Below are positions 1-9,334 of a stretch of DNA of 64,000 nucleotides, piece after piece. A program made the position numbers and the translations under genes. Every line of letters begins with the position of its first letter. The first letter of the stretch is position 1. Where the stretch lies: the NCBI RefSeq assembly GCF_015602705.1, contig NZ_CP059081.1, forward strand, positions 1,187,702 through 1,251,701. Direction: 5' to 3'. This stretch comes from Acinetobacter lwoffii. GTDB lineage: Bacteria > Pseudomonadota > Gammaproteobacteria > Pseudomonadales > Moraxellaceae. Under the pieces are notes generated by a model. That model did no database searches. It was given only the letters and a program-made list of their open reading frames with translations, and was not told the origin of the DNA.

Positions 1-798
1 TTGGGTGAATTTCATAATGCCCGGTTTGACAATCGGTACGACACGCGATTCATTTGACCAATATAGGCGCGTGCGATGTAACTTTCGAAACCAGTCATAT
101 TTTTTAAAGAGTTTCTTTTCAAGATTCGGGTAGGCGCGTTCATCACGAGGAATGACCCAGGCCGCAGTACGTTGCATGACATACAGATGTTTGCATTGCG
201 GGGCAATTTCCGGAATATATTGAATGGCACTGCCACCTGTCCCAATCGATGCGACATTTTTGCCAGTCGGGTCATAAGTGTGATCCAATTGCGCAGAATG
301 AAAGACTTTGCCTTGGAATTTCTCAATACCGAGAATATCTGGGATTTGCGGAATATGTAAAGGTCCGGAAGCGAATATAACAAACTGGGCTTCAAGGATA
401 CTTTGATCCTGTAGCTGTAATTGCCATAGACAGCGTTCTGCCTGGTAATGTGCTGCCATTACTTCGGTATTTAAACGGCAAAAAGCACGCAGGTTATAAT
501 CGGTCACCAGATCCTGAATGTAAGAAAATATCTCGGGTGCTTCCGCATAACGTTTGGACCAATTGCTTTTCGGTGCAAATGACAAGGAATATAAATGTGA
601 TTGCACATCACAGGCTGCTCCAGGGTACTGATTGTCCCGCCAGGTTCCGCCAAAATCGCTCCCTTTTTCCAGAATAATAAAGTCATAAATACCATGCTGT
701 TGTAAACGTATTGCCATGGCAATCCCTCCGAAACCAGCTCCAATAATGGCAACTTTAGTATGGGGATGGGAACGTGTAGCGGTGGCATAATCTAGCAT
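1..798 (-). CDS. Flavin-containing (Baeyer-Villiger-type) monooxygenase, C-terminus off the left edge
   Basis: The reading frame is open from an ATG at 798 to the window edge (266 codons seen, no stop), so the gene is 3'-truncated by the window. A Shine-Dalgarno AAGGA sits just upstream. The family oxidises ketones or aldehydes with FAD and NADPH. Visible motifs: FAD-binding GAGFGG (G20, G22, G25), GGTW at 50-53, and the NADPH-binding GTGGSA at 186-191. The Baeyer-Villiger fingerprint F-x-G-x3-H-x3-W-D appears at 161-172 as FQGKVFHSAQLD, with Leu at the Trp position. The AraC-type regulator starts 138 bp away on the other strand and is the likely controller. Family is sure; substrate is unknown. 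Confidence 0.88.
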   Translation of the reverse strand, partial: MLDYATATRSHPHTKVAIIGAGFGGIAMAIRLQQHGIYDFIILEKGSDFGGTWRDNQYPGAACDVQSHLYSLSFAPKSNWSKRYAEAPEIFSYIQDLVTDYNLRAFCRLNTEVMAAHYQAERCLWQLQLQDQSILEAQFVIFASGPLHIPQIPDILGIEKFQGKVFHSAQLDHTYDPTGKNVASIGTGGSAIQYIPEIAPQCKHLYVMQRTAAWVIPRDERAYPNLEKKLFKKYDWFRKLHRTRLYWSNESRVVPIVKPGIMKFTQ

Positions 799-936
799 CA
801 GTACATTCCTTACTTATTTTAATGTTGGATATTTATCGTAATTTGCTCCTTGATGATTAGATAGAAAATTGATCTAAACGGCAATAGCCGACACATTATT
901 TTTATAGTACAACTAGAATAATCACATTGTATTTGT

Positions 937-1950
937 ATGGTTATGAAACGTTCTGTTCTCAGTCTGATGTATTTGATTCAAGGAATGCGCAAGGCTGGCA
1001 TGGAGGTCGATCAGAAACTGCAAAACATTGGGCTGCGTGTAGATGCCTTTGATCCAAGCTCGGTGATCCATCCGAGTCTGGAACATGATGTGCTTAAGGT
1101 GGTGGGACAGGAAATCCAACCTGAACAGGGATTATTGATTGGCCAGCATTATGCTTTGGCAGGTTATGGTCCCTTACTCATGTTGCTGGTGACCAGTCCT
1201 ACGGTACGTGATGCATTGAATCAGGTGATCCGTTTTCAGCAGTTGACGCATTTGACCGGTCAGTTGGCCTTGCAGCAAAGCGAGCATCATAGCGCGCTAT
1301 GTTATCGAGCCAAGCAGCAGGATGATCATTTGAGAATGTTGCTGGCACAGGCAGAGATTTCCGGAACGTTTAAGTTTATCCGGGAAATCTACAAATTGAT
1401 GGGCTTATCCAAACCTGATTTGCGGATCGAGTTGCCATTTGCCTATCCAGAAGATCTGAATACCTTAAAGGTCTATCATGATTATTATGGAACACAGGTA
1501 CAGTTTGATGCATCTCGGGCAGCATTCTGGTTTGATGAAGCAGTGTTGGATATTAAAATTCCTTCTGCAGATGCGGTCACTTTTGCTGTCTATGAAGCCA
1601 AATGTCTGGCTGAACTGGAGCGTTTGCAACAGGATGAGCAGACGCCGACTGTGGTGCAGCGTGTGCAGGATTATCTGGAAATCCAAAGCGGCCTGATGCC
1701 GAGCATGGCTGAAACGGCACAGGCGTTGAATATTCCGGAACGAACCTTGCGGCATCAGTTACAGCAGTGTGATACCAGTTATAAGCAGATTCGCGAAGAA
1801 ATTATTAAAGATAAGGCTTTGCGACTGATTGAATATAAACAGTATTCGATTGAAATGATTGCAGAATTATTAGGCTATTCCGAGCCGGCCGCTTTTAACC
1901 ATGCCTTTAAACGCTGGTTTGGGCAAAGTCCTCGGCAATATATAAAATAG
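937..1950 (+). CDS. AraC/XylS-family transcriptional regulator
   Basis: A 337-residue regulator with the two-part layout of OruR/ArgR-like AraC proteins: an N-terminal ligand-sensing domain (about 20-210) and a C-terminal double helix-turn-helix (about 240-335). The signature of the second helix-turn-helix is visible in IAELLGYSEPAAFNHAFKRW followed by G-x-SPRQY. It is transcribed away from the flavin monooxygenase with a 138-bp shared upstream region, so it probably activates that gene in response to its substrate; this is inferred from layout only. An ATG two codons inside (943) is an alternative start. No close functional assignment is possible. Confidence 0.9.
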   Translation: MVMKRSVLSLMYLIQGMRKAGMEVDQKLQNIGLRVDAFDPSSVIHPSLEHDVLKVVGQEIQPEQGLLIGQHYALAGYGPLLMLLVTSPTVRDALNQVIRFQQLTHLTGQLALQQSEHHSALCYRAKQQDDHLRMLLAQAEISGTFKFIREIYKLMGLSKPDLRIELPFAYPEDLNTLKVYHDYYGTQVQFDASRAAFWFDEAVLDIKIPSADAVTFAVYEAKCLAELERLQQDEQTPTVVQRVQDYLEIQSGLMPSMAETAQALNIPERTLRHQLQQCDTSYKQIREEIIKDKALRLIEYKQYSIEMIAELLGYSEPAAFNHAFKRWFGQSPRQYIK

Positions 1951-2034
1951 CCTAAGTTAGTTTATGCCAAAGTGTTATAGCGTGTTGATTAAACTCCGCT
2001 ATAATTAAATTGATCCCAAATAGTACGAAATTCT

Positions 2035-3186
2035 ATGTCCGATTTTAATTCACAGCACAGCACCGCTTTTAGTCCGATTTCTCCTGCAGAACGTTATGCA
2101 CAAGCGATCTCTTCGGGACAGTTTATGCCTGATGAAGCACAGGCAATGGCAGTACATGAACTGAATCGTGTCTGGCTGGAATTGATTCAGCGTTTTAAGG
2201 CATCGAAAAAAGCATTTCGCCGCTTTCGCCGTCAGACATCTCCGAAAGGGGTGTACATGTGGGGTGGTGTGGGGCGTGGAAAAACTTGGTTAATGGATCA
2301 GTTTTACGATTCGATTCCGTTTCGCCGTAAAACCCGGATGCATTTTCACCATTTTATGCAGCATGTGCATCGTGAGTTAAACAAATTATCCGGACAGCGT
2401 AATCCGCTAGATATCGTGGCGGATCGAATTTATAAAGAAGCGGTCATCATCTGTTTTGATGAATTTTTTGTGTCTAACGTGACGGATGCAATGATCCTGA
2501 GCGATCTGTTCCAGAAGCTGTTTGAACGTGGTATCACCTTGGTCGCTACTTCGAATATCGCACCGGACGGTTTATATAAGAACGGCATTCACCGTGACCG
2601 TTTTATGCCTACCATCGAACTGGTCAAGAAAAACTGTGTGGTCTTAAATGTTGATGCCGGAGTCGATTACCGTCTACGGGTTCTAAAACAGGCACAATTG
2701 TTTAAATTTCCGTTAACGCATGATCATAAAAACTGGATTGCTCAACGTTTTAGCGCTTTGACCCAGACTCAGACCTGTTCTGAAGAGCCGATTATTATCA
2801 ACAACCGTATTGTTGAAACCGTGTCACATACTGAAGATGTATTGTGGTGTGAATTTTCTGAACTGTGTTTAAAGCCACGCAGTCCGGCTGATTTTATTGA
2901 AATCGCCAATATTTATAATACGGTTTTGGTGAGTAATGTGCCACACCTGACCGATTTCCTGAATGATGGAACGCGCCGTTTTATTTATCTGGTCGATGAA
3001 TTTTATGACCGTGGCGTCAAGTTACTCTTAACCTCAGAAGATAATATCGTGGATATTTACCAGGGTGAAAAACTGGCCTTTGAAATTGAACGGACCCGTT
3101 CCCGTTTGCTGGAAATGCAGTCGGATGAATACCTGAATTCTGAACATCGTCAGATTGAGAAAATCGCCTCCGTGAACGGAGACTAA
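2035..3186 (+). CDS. zapE: Cell division protein ZapE (AFG1-like ATPase)
   Basis: A 383-residue P-loop ATPase of the AFG1/ZapE family, which in E. coli acts at the Z-ring under stress; mitochondrial homologues help turn over respiratory proteins. Walker A is GGVGRGKT (about 77-84) and Walker B is IICFDEFF (about 138-145), followed by the sensor segment VATSNIAPDGLYKNG and the C-terminal FVDEFYDR-like block (here YLVDEFYDRGVKL). Length matches the family. A TATAAT hexamer at 2000-2005 lies upstream, though without a good -35. A hairpin terminator follows directly, so it appears monocistronic. Confidence 0.95.
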   Translation: MSDFNSQHSTAFSPISPAERYAQAISSGQFMPDEAQAMAVHELNRVWLELIQRFKASKKAFRRFRRQTSPKGVYMWGGVGRGKTWLMDQFYDSIPFRRKTRMHFHHFMQHVHRELNKLSGQRNPLDIVADRIYKEAVIICFDEFFVSNVTDAMILSDLFQKLFERGITLVATSNIAPDGLYKNGIHRDRFMPTIELVKKNCVVLNVDAGVDYRLRVLKQAQLFKFPLTHDHKNWIAQRFSALTQTQTCSEEPIIINNRIVETVSHTEDVLWCEFSELCLKPRSPADFIEIANIYNTVLVSNVPHLTDFLNDGTRRFIYLVDEFYDRGVKLLLTSEDNIVDIYQGEKLAFEIERTRSRLLEMQSDEYLNSEHRQIEKIASVNGD

Positions 3187-3190
3187 GAAT

Positions 3191-3222
3191 AAAAGCGCTG
3201 GTCATTTACCAGCGCTTTTTTT
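3191..3222 (+). terminator. Rho-independent terminator of zapE
   Basis: Inverted repeat AAAGCGCTGGT / ACCAGCGCTTT with a 5-nt loop followed by a T run, 4 bp after the zapE stop codon. Confidence 0.9.
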
Positions 3223-3552
3223 ATAAAAATAGGGACTTAAATTATCGACAAGCCTGATTAAACATGGCTTAATCTTGGTCTAAATGTGATCGTGTATAAC
3301 TAGAATGCATAATTTTTACTCGAAAATCTGAACTTAAGTCTAATTTCTACATTTCGAAAACTTTATACACTGTCATTAGGGTATTTAGCAGAATGATATC
3401 TATTTGTAACTGAGAAAGATCAAATATGTTTATGAGGGTATTCATATTAGAAAAAATGCTCAGTATTTAGCAATGTGATAATACTATTCAGCTAGATTTT
3501 AATCGGTATACTAGAATCTCTTGTATAAAAAGTAGCAATATCAGGAAAGACA
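3223..3552. promoter_or_regulatory. Upstream region of glcB
   Basis: 330 bp of AT-rich DNA without an ORF between the zapE terminator and glcB. A TATACT hexamer near 3506 and the AGGAAAG Shine-Dalgarno before 3553 suggest the promoter is in the last 60 bp. I see no repeat or structured RNA in the rest. Confidence 0.4.
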
Positions 3553-5718
3553 ATGACTGCACGTATTCAAAAAGGCAAGTTAGCGATTGCTAAAGAACTT
3601 TACGATTTCATCGAAAATGAAGCACTACTAGGTTCTGGTTTAGACAGCGAAACATACTGGAAAAACTTTGAACAAGTCGTTGTTGATCTTAGCCCTAAAA
3701 ATAAAGCACTTTTGGCTAAGCGTGATGACATTCAAGCGAAAATTGATGAATGGCACCGCAATAACACATTTGAATTACAAGCTTACAAAGCTTTCTTGAC
3801 TGAAATTGGCTACTTGTTACCAGAAGTAGAAGATTTTCAAATCAGCACTGAAAATGTAGATGAAGAAATTGCAATACTGGCAGGTCCACAGTTGGTGGTA
3901 CCAGTACGTAATGCACGTTACTGCTTGAACGCTGCAAACGCACGTTGGGGTTCTTTGTACGATGCACTTTATGGCTTCGATGTCATCTCTGAAGAAGATG
4001 GCGCGGAAAAAGGCAAAGGCTATAACCCGAAACGTGGTGAAAAAGTTGTCGCATTTGCAAAGAATTTCCTCGACGAAACTTTCCCATTGGCACAAGGTTC
4101 GCATGCAGATGCAACTCAATACGCAGTTGAAGCTAATGCACTGGTTGTTACCCTAAAAGACGGTTCAAAAACAACTGTGGCAGATGCAGCTAAATTCGTT
4201 GGCTACAATGGCGAAGCTTCAGCACCGACTGAAATCGTATTTAAAAATAATGGCCTGCACGCTATTGTGCAAATTGATGCCAGCAGCCCGATTGGCCAAA
4301 CTGATGCCGCTGGTGTAAAAGATGTAGTTCTTGAAGCTGCGGTTACGACCATTCAGGACTTGGAAGACTCGATTGCAGCTGTTGATGCTGAAGAGAAAGT
4401 AGAAGGCTACCGTAACTGGTTAGGCCTGATGAAAGGTACTTTAGAAGAGTCTATTGAGAAAAACGGTAAAACTGTTACCCGTAAACTGAATGAAGACCGT
4501 ACTTTCAAAAATGTAGAAGGTGGTGAAACTAAAGTTCACGGCCGTTCATTGATGTTGCTGCGTAATGTTGGTCATTTAATGACAAACCCTGCGATTCTGG
4601 TAGATGGCGCAGAAATCTATGAAGGCATCATGGATGCATTGGTTACGCCATTGTTGTCTTTTGCAGACATCAAAGGTGAAAACACGATCAAGAACTCGCG
4701 TCAAGGTTCAATGTATATCGTTAAGCCGAAAATGCATGGTCCTGAAGAAGTGGCATTTGCCGTTGAATTGTTTGAACGTGCAGAACAGGCACTTGGCTTA
4801 CCTGCAAAAACTTTAAAAATCGGGATTATGGATGAAGAACGCCGTACTTCTGTGAACTTGAAGAACTGTATTGCACAAGCCAAAGATCGTACGATCTTCA
4901 TCAATACAGGTTTCATGGACCGTACCGGCGATGAAATCCATACCTTTATGGAAGCTGGTCCATTCGTTCGTAAAGGCGAAGTAAAAGGCCAAATCTGGTT
5001 CCCGGCTTATGAAAACCGTAACGTGATGATTGGTCTGCAAGCAGGTTTACGTGGTAAAGCACAAATCGGTAAAGGCATGTGGCCAAAGCCAGACATGCTG
5101 CTTGACATGTACAAAACCAAAACTGAACATCCTGAAGCGGGTGCGAGCTGTGCATGGGTTCCATCACCTACAGGTGCGGTGATTCACGCGATTCACTATC
5201 ACCAGATTAATGTTGCAGACCGTCAGCAAGAATTATTGTCGACTCAGCCTTTATCTCTAGATGATTTGTTGACACCACCATTGGCGAAAGACACTAACTG
5301 GTCTGAAGAAGAAAAAACCAAAGAACTCGAAAATAACTGTCAAGGTATTTTAGGTTATGTGGTTCGCTGGGTAGATTTGGGTGTAGGTTGTTCTAAAGTT
5401 CCAGACATCAATGATGTCGGTTTAATGGAAGACCGTGCGACTTTACGTATTTCTTCACAACATGTTGCGAACTGGTTGCGTCACGGTATCGTAAGTCGTG
5501 AACAGGTAGAAGAAGTCATGCAACGTATGGCGAAAATTGTGGATGAGCAAAATGCCAATGATCCACTGTATACACCAATGTCTGCTGACTTTGCCAACAA
5601 TATTGCATTCCAGGCAGCATCTGACCTGATTTTTAAAGGTGGTGAGCAGCCATCAGGTTATACCGAGCCGCTTCTGCACGCAGCGCGTTTAAAGTTAAAA
5701 GGTTATACAGGTGACTAA
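3553..5718 (+). CDS. glcB: Malate synthase G
   Basis: A 721-residue malate synthase, isoform G (the long monomeric form, about 720 residues). It condenses glyoxylate with acetyl-CoA to malate, the second step of the glyoxylate shunt, in the cytosol. Recognisable blocks: [16 protein letters not shown] (about 331-346), [17 protein letters not shown] (about 425-441, carrying the Mg-binding acidic residue), [14 protein letters not shown] (about 457-470), and the CoA-side segment [17 protein letters not shown] (about 531-547). It stands alone between its own promoter region and a strong terminator. In this organism it would support growth on acetate, fatty acids and aromatics that yield acetyl-CoA. 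Confidence 0.97.
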   Translation: MTARIQKGKLAIAKELYDFIENEALLGSGLDSETYWKNFEQVVVDLSPKNKALLAKRDDIQAKIDEWHRNNTFELQAYKAFLTEIGYLLPEVEDFQISTENVDEEIAILAGPQLVVPVRNARYCLNAANARWGSLYDALYGFDVISEEDGAEKGKGYNPKRGEKVVAFAKNFLDETFPLAQGSHADATQYAVEANALVVTLKDGSKTTVADAAKFVGYNGEASAPTEIVFKNNGLHAIVQIDASSPIGQTDAAGVKDVVLEAAVTTIQDLEDSIAAVDAEEKVEGYRNWLGLMKGTLEESIEKNGKTVTRKLNEDRTFKNVEGGETKVHGRSLMLLRNVGHLMTNPAILVDGAEIYEGIMDALVTPLLSFADIKGENTIKNSRQGSMYIVKPKMHGPEEVAFAVELFERAEQALGLPAKTLKIGIMDEERRTSVNLKNCIAQAKDRTIFINTGFMDRTGDEIHTFMEAGPFVRKGEVKGQIWFPAYENRNVMIGLQAGLRGKAQIGKGMWPKPDMLLDMYKTKTEHPEAGASCAWVPSPTGAVIHAIHYHQINVADRQQELLSTQPLSLDDLLTPPLAKDTNWSEEEKTKELENNCQGILGYVVRWVDLGVGCSKVPDINDVGLMEDRATLRISSQHVANWLRHGIVSREQVEEVMQRMAKIVDEQNANDPLYTPMSADFANNIAFQAASDLIFKGGEQPSGYTEPLLHAARLKLKGYTGD

Positions 5719-5731
5719 TCCTGTCTAGCTT

Positions 5732-5758
5732 AAAAAAGCCTCTTCGGAGGCTTTTTTA
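5732..5758 (+). terminator. Rho-independent terminator of glcB
   Basis: AAAAAGCCTC-ttcg-GAGGCTTTTTT hairpin with a TTCG loop and T run, 14 bp after the glcB stop. Confidence 0.93.
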
Positions 5759-5846
5759 TTGTCTAATGGTAAGCCGTCGTTGTTTTGACTAGAAATTTTC
5801 CAGTTGAACTCTTAAAGTGGGGCAAAGCATGTGAGGAAACAATAAA

Positions 5847-7295
5847 ATGACAACGGTATATCAAAATTTAGACCAGCAGTTTATTCATGGTCAGTGGCAA
5901 GCTGGTACTTCAACCAGAATAATAAAAAATATTAATCCCTATACCCAGAGTGAAATTTTTAGTATGCCAGCTGCCAGTTCTGTCGATGTCGACAGTGCTT
6001 ATACCGCAGCAGAGCAGGCTTTTCAGCAGGGTGTTTTGAATCCCACTGAAGTACGAAAAACAGTGCTGCAAAATGTGATGACAATTATTCAGCAGCGTCG
6101 GGACGAAATCATTGACTGGCTCATTATTGAATCAGGCAGTACGCGCATTAAAGCCGGCGTTGAGGTGGATGCTGCTCTGGGCATCATTCAGGAAAGTCTG
6201 GCTTTTCCAGATCAGATCCAAACTGAACAGCTGGAAAGCAAAGATCCAGCACGTAAAAGTTTAGTTTTGCGTAAGCCTTTAGGCGTGATTGCTGTCATTA
6301 GTCCATGGAACTTTCCATTTCATTTATCCTTACGTTCAGTGGCAACTGCAATTGCCTGTGGTAATACCGTTGTGCTGAAGCCAGCCAGTGATACACCAGT
6401 GACTGGCGGCACCTTAATCGGTAAATTATTTGAAGAGGCAGGTTTGCCTGCAGGTGCACTGAATATTGTTGCCGGTGCTGGCAGTGAAATCGGGGATTAT
6501 TTTGTTGAGCATTCAGTGCCGAAAATGATTTCATTTACCGGTTCGACTGAAGTGGGGAAAAGTGTAGGCAGTAAAGCCTTGGCCAGTTCCCGAATCAAGC
6601 GTCTGGCACTCGAACTGGGTGGCAATGCACCTTTGGTCATTCTGGATGATGCCGATCTTGATCTTGCGGTTGAACTAACGCTGATGGGGCGTTTTATGCA
6701 TCAGGGACAAATTTGCATGAGTACTAACCGGGTCATTGTTGATACCTCTATTCATGATGCTTACGTAGATAAGCTTCTGGATCGGATCAAAATGATTCCG
6801 GTGGGTGATCCAAATCTGGAAGATACCGTGATCGGTCCGATCATTAACCAGAGTCAGGTTGAAAAGCATCAACAGATCATTCAAACAGGCAGTGAGCAGA
6901 GCGCGCAACTGGTGTATGAAGGAGGAATTGAAGGGAATCTGGTCTATCCACATATTTTTATTGATGTCGCGGAAGATTCCGATCTGGCGCAGCAAGAAAG
7001 CTTCGGTCCAATTTTACCTATCTTAAAAGCCCGGGATGAAGCACATGCTTTAAATCTGGCCAATGCGACCGAGTTTGGTTTATCCAGCGCAGTATGTACT
7101 TCAAACATCGAGCGAGGCACTGCTTTTGCCGCACAACTGGATATTGGTATGACGCATATTAATGGTATTAGTGTTGCAGATCAGTCAAATGCACCCTTTG
7201 GCGGCGAGAAAAATTCAGGATTGGGTCGTTTTAATGGCCGCTGGATTTTTGAGGAATTTACCCGGACACATTGGTTGACTGTCCCGAATTCATAA
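5847..7295 (+). CDS. NAD(P)-dependent aldehyde dehydrogenase
   Basis: A 482-residue member of the aldehyde dehydrogenase superfamily. It oxidises an aldehyde to the acid through a cysteine thioester. Visible: the substrate/cofactor block VISPWNFPFHLSLRSVA (about 151-167), NAD-fold FTGSTEVGKSVG (about 231-242), general-base Glu in LALELGGNAP (about 253-262), and nucleophile Cys in HQGQICMSTNR (about 286-296). Start ATG is preceded by GAGGAAACAATAAA. The sequence resembles the benzaldehyde/salicylaldehyde dehydrogenase-like branch, but the substrate cannot be fixed from sequence. No operon partner; the SRAP gene follows after 92 bp. Confidence 0.93.
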   Translation: MTTVYQNLDQQFIHGQWQAGTSTRIIKNINPYTQSEIFSMPAASSVDVDSAYTAAEQAFQQGVLNPTEVRKTVLQNVMTIIQQRRDEIIDWLIIESGSTRIKAGVEVDAALGIIQESLAFPDQIQTEQLESKDPARKSLVLRKPLGVIAVISPWNFPFHLSLRSVATAIACGNTVVLKPASDTPVTGGTLIGKLFEEAGLPAGALNIVAGAGSEIGDYFVEHSVPKMISFTGSTEVGKSVGSKALASSRIKRLALELGGNAPLVILDDADLDLAVELTLMGRFMHQGQICMSTNRVIVDTSIHDAYVDKLLDRIKMIPVGDPNLEDTVIGPIINQSQVEKHQQIIQTGSEQSAQLVYEGGIEGNLVYPHIFIDVAEDSDLAQQESFGPILPILKARDEAHALNLANATEFGLSSAVCTSNIERGTAFAAQLDIGMTHINGISVADQSNAPFGGEKNSGLGRFNGRWIFEEFTRTHWLTVPNS

Positions 7296-7387
7296 CAGTC
7301 AACGCGCCTAAAACTATAGAAATACGACAGGCTTCGACTTGGCATCACGGTATAATCTGATGGTCGAATGATTTACATATATGAACC

Positions 7388-8050
7388 ATGTGCGCCAATT
7401 TTAAGCCTTTAACCTTAGAGCAGTTGCATAATCTGGGATTGCCAGAAATTCCTTTTGAATATCCAGAGGAGGTCTATCCCAATTATGCTACACCGCTTTT
7501 ATTTCATTCAGCTCAAGGACTGGAATGGCGTTCTGTGAATTTTGGACTCATTCCGAAATGGGCAGAAGACAAAACTATAGGCACCAAGACCTATAACGCC
7601 AGAAATGAAACCTTACTGCAAAAGCCCACTTTTGCTGAGGCCACTGCCAAATGTCATTTTGGCGTCATTCCGGTATCGGAATTTTATGAGTCCAAATATT
7701 TTGACAATAAACCGCAGCGTTGGGGTGTAAGACGTAAAGATGGTCAGGCGACTTTTATTGCAGCTGTGTATGAGATTGCTCGGGTACAAGGGGAAATTGT
7801 ACGCTCTGCCAGTATGATTACCATGGATGCAATTGACCATCCCATGATGAAGGAGTTTCATGAGCCGGGTAATATCAAACGCTCGGTTATTGTGATTCCA
7901 CAGCAGCGACTGCAAGAATGGCTAACGCTAAGGCATCCGGATATTCGTAGCTTTGTAGAGGGCTTTCCGGTAGAAGATTTTGAATGCTCACATGTACCAA
8001 AAGAAAAAATCAAAAAAGTCAGTCCACAACTGAACTTTTTTGATTTTTAG
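7388..8050 (+). CDS. SRAP-domain (YedK/HMCES-type) abasic-site-sensing protein
   Basis: A 220-residue SOS-response-associated-peptidase (SRAP) protein. Family members form a DNA-protein crosslink with abasic sites in single-stranded DNA through Cys2 and so shield the lesion. The key residues are present: Cys2 right after the initiator Met, Asn in YNARNETL (about 67-74), Glu in VSEFYE (about 96-101), and the active-site His in the IDHPMMKEFH segment (about 154-163). The start must be the ATG at 7388, because Met removal has to expose Cys2. It is convergent with the MarR gene and separated from it by a long inverted repeat. Less typical than E. coli YedK in the HxMP region. Confidence 0.88.
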   Translation: MCANFKPLTLEQLHNLGLPEIPFEYPEEVYPNYATPLLFHSAQGLEWRSVNFGLIPKWAEDKTIGTKTYNARNETLLQKPTFAEATAKCHFGVIPVSEFYESKYFDNKPQRWGVRRKDGQATFIAAVYEIARVQGEIVRSASMITMDAIDHPMMKEFHEPGNIKRSVIVIPQQRLQEWLTLRHPDIRSFVEGFPVEDFECSHVPKEKIKKVSPQLNFFDF

Positions 8051-8056
8051 AAAGCT

Positions 8057-8100
8057 CTGGCGAATTATTTATTATTATAAAGTATGCGCCAATTCGCCAG
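8057..8100. terminator. Inverted repeat between convergent genes
   Basis: CTGGCGAATT at 8057-8066 pairs with AATTCGCCAG at 8091-8100: a perfect 10-bp stem with a 24-nt AT-rich loop. It lies between the convergent SRAP and MarR genes. There is no strong T run, so termination activity is uncertain. Confidence 0.5.
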
Positions 8101-8127
8101 CGTCTATTTAAAATAAAAAGTAGGTCT

Positions 8128-8592
8128 TTAACGAGCTAAATTTTTGAAAATATGACGTAAACTTTCCATGGTTTTTTCAATTTGCAAAGGCGTCAGGCCT
8201 TCAAATGACTGTTCCAGTACGACATTGGTCAGATCATTGATCTTATGTGTCATTTGCATGCCTTTGTCAGTCAAAAATACTCGGGTAATCCGTGCGTCAT
8301 CCTCACATGAATAGGTTTCAACCAGACCTTCGTCTTTTAAGCGGTAGACAATTTTAGTCGTGGTCGACATTTTAGAAACAACCATCTCTGACAAATCAGA
8401 AACACTGGCATGCGGTTTGGCTTTTAGTGCAAGAAGGATGCGGCGGCGGGAATTGTCAACACCATACTTTTTTAGTGCATGATCGACATTAACGACGTAT
8501 TGAGCATGAACCTGAGTTACCCAATAATATGGAAAGTTTTCTAAATTAAATTCTTCCGTACACGGCAAAAATTTTGCATATTTCTTAGTCAT
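8128..8592 (-). CDS. MarR-family transcriptional regulator
   Basis: A 154-residue MarR-type winged-helix regulator. The DNA-binding core is visible in ASVSDLSEMVVSKMSTTTKI (about 63-82) and the wing in LVETYSCEDDARITRVFLTDKG (about 90-111, with the conserved D-x-R). It acts as a dimer, usually repressing a neighbouring or its own gene and released by small phenolic ligands. No obvious partner: the upstream gap is 742 bp and the downstream gene is convergent. An imperfect TGTTA-N6-TAACA repeat about 85 bp upstream of its start may be its operator. Target unknown. Confidence 0.9.
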   Translation of the reverse strand: MTKKYAKFLPCTEEFNLENFPYYWVTQVHAQYVVNVDHALKKYGVDNSRRRILLALKAKPHASVSDLSEMVVSKMSTTTKIVYRLKDEGLVETYSCEDDARITRVFLTDKGMQMTHKINDLTNVVLEQSFEGLTPLQIEKTMESLRHIFKNLAR

Positions 8593-8674
8593 GAAATGTT
8601 CCTTGTATTTATTTTTCTAGGGCCCGTTCATTTTATGAAAAAGTTTATGCATATTTCAACCTTTATTTTAAAAA

Positions 8675-8690
8675 TGTTAAAGCGCTAACA
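8675..8690. promoter_or_regulatory. Candidate operator upstream of the MarR gene
   Basis: Inverted repeat TGTTA-AAGCGC-TAACA. Size and symmetry suit a MarR dimer site, and it lies 83-98 bp upstream of the start codon. Assignment is from position and symmetry only. Confidence 0.3.
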
Positions 8691-9334
8691 CTTTTTAGTT
8701 TTGCTTAACATCCCAAGGAGTTGATCAGTTCTGCATGTGAGCCTTATCTGGCGCGAAGATTGTTCTTTAAAATCGGATGAAAGGCGATAATATTTTGTAT
8801 AAATTTAATTCCTCATTATGTATTTCGTGAGTAGAAATGTTTTCCAAGACTTTTTATTGTTCTTAAGCAGCCTGTCTGAATAGGTTTTAATGCAAATAAT
8901 TGTATTTCAATAAATTAATCGATTTAAGAAATATAGGGTGATTGAGTGGTTTTAGTCAATATAGTAAATGATTATTTACAGCTATATTTTTAAGTGATTG
9001 TTCTTTCAATAAAAAAATAGTTTATGCTCTAATCTTTAAGTGACCTTAAAAGTAATGGTCTAATCAAACTAAATTCTGTTTATTTTTAATTCAATTCGAA
9101 TAAATGATGTAGAAAAAATTAAAATTAATCAGTTTCAGCATCAATCAGTTGATCATAAAAGTCTCAATAAAATCATGATCATGTAATTTTTTTGTAAATT
9201 AATACATTACAAAATACTCAGTTTATGCATAATGGAATAGTCTTAAGTTGCATAGGTTAAATTTTAATGGATCCCTCGCCGTGCGTTGATCTTCCATCTC
9301 TATTTCTAGCTTACTCGAACGGGGTCATTCTCTA
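8691..9334. other. Long AT-rich gap upstream of the TerC-CBS gene
   Basis: About 640 bp with no credible ORF on either strand. A TTGTAA-N9-TTACAA inverted repeat lies near 9193-9213 and a CATAAT hexamer near 9225-9230, followed by about 100 nt of leader. I looked for the yybP-ykoY manganese riboswitch that precedes some TerC-family genes and did not find its conserved core. The rest holds nothing I can name. Confidence 0.35.

Noticed and set aside
504..788. 94-codon minus-strand frame and a second one at 12-395
   Set aside because: Both are shadows of the open monooxygenase frame; the true frame runs unbroken from 798 to the left edge, so no frameshift is needed.
9200..9334. yybP-ykoY manganese riboswitch expected before a TerC-family gene
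   Set aside because: The conserved core strings are not present on the plus strand.
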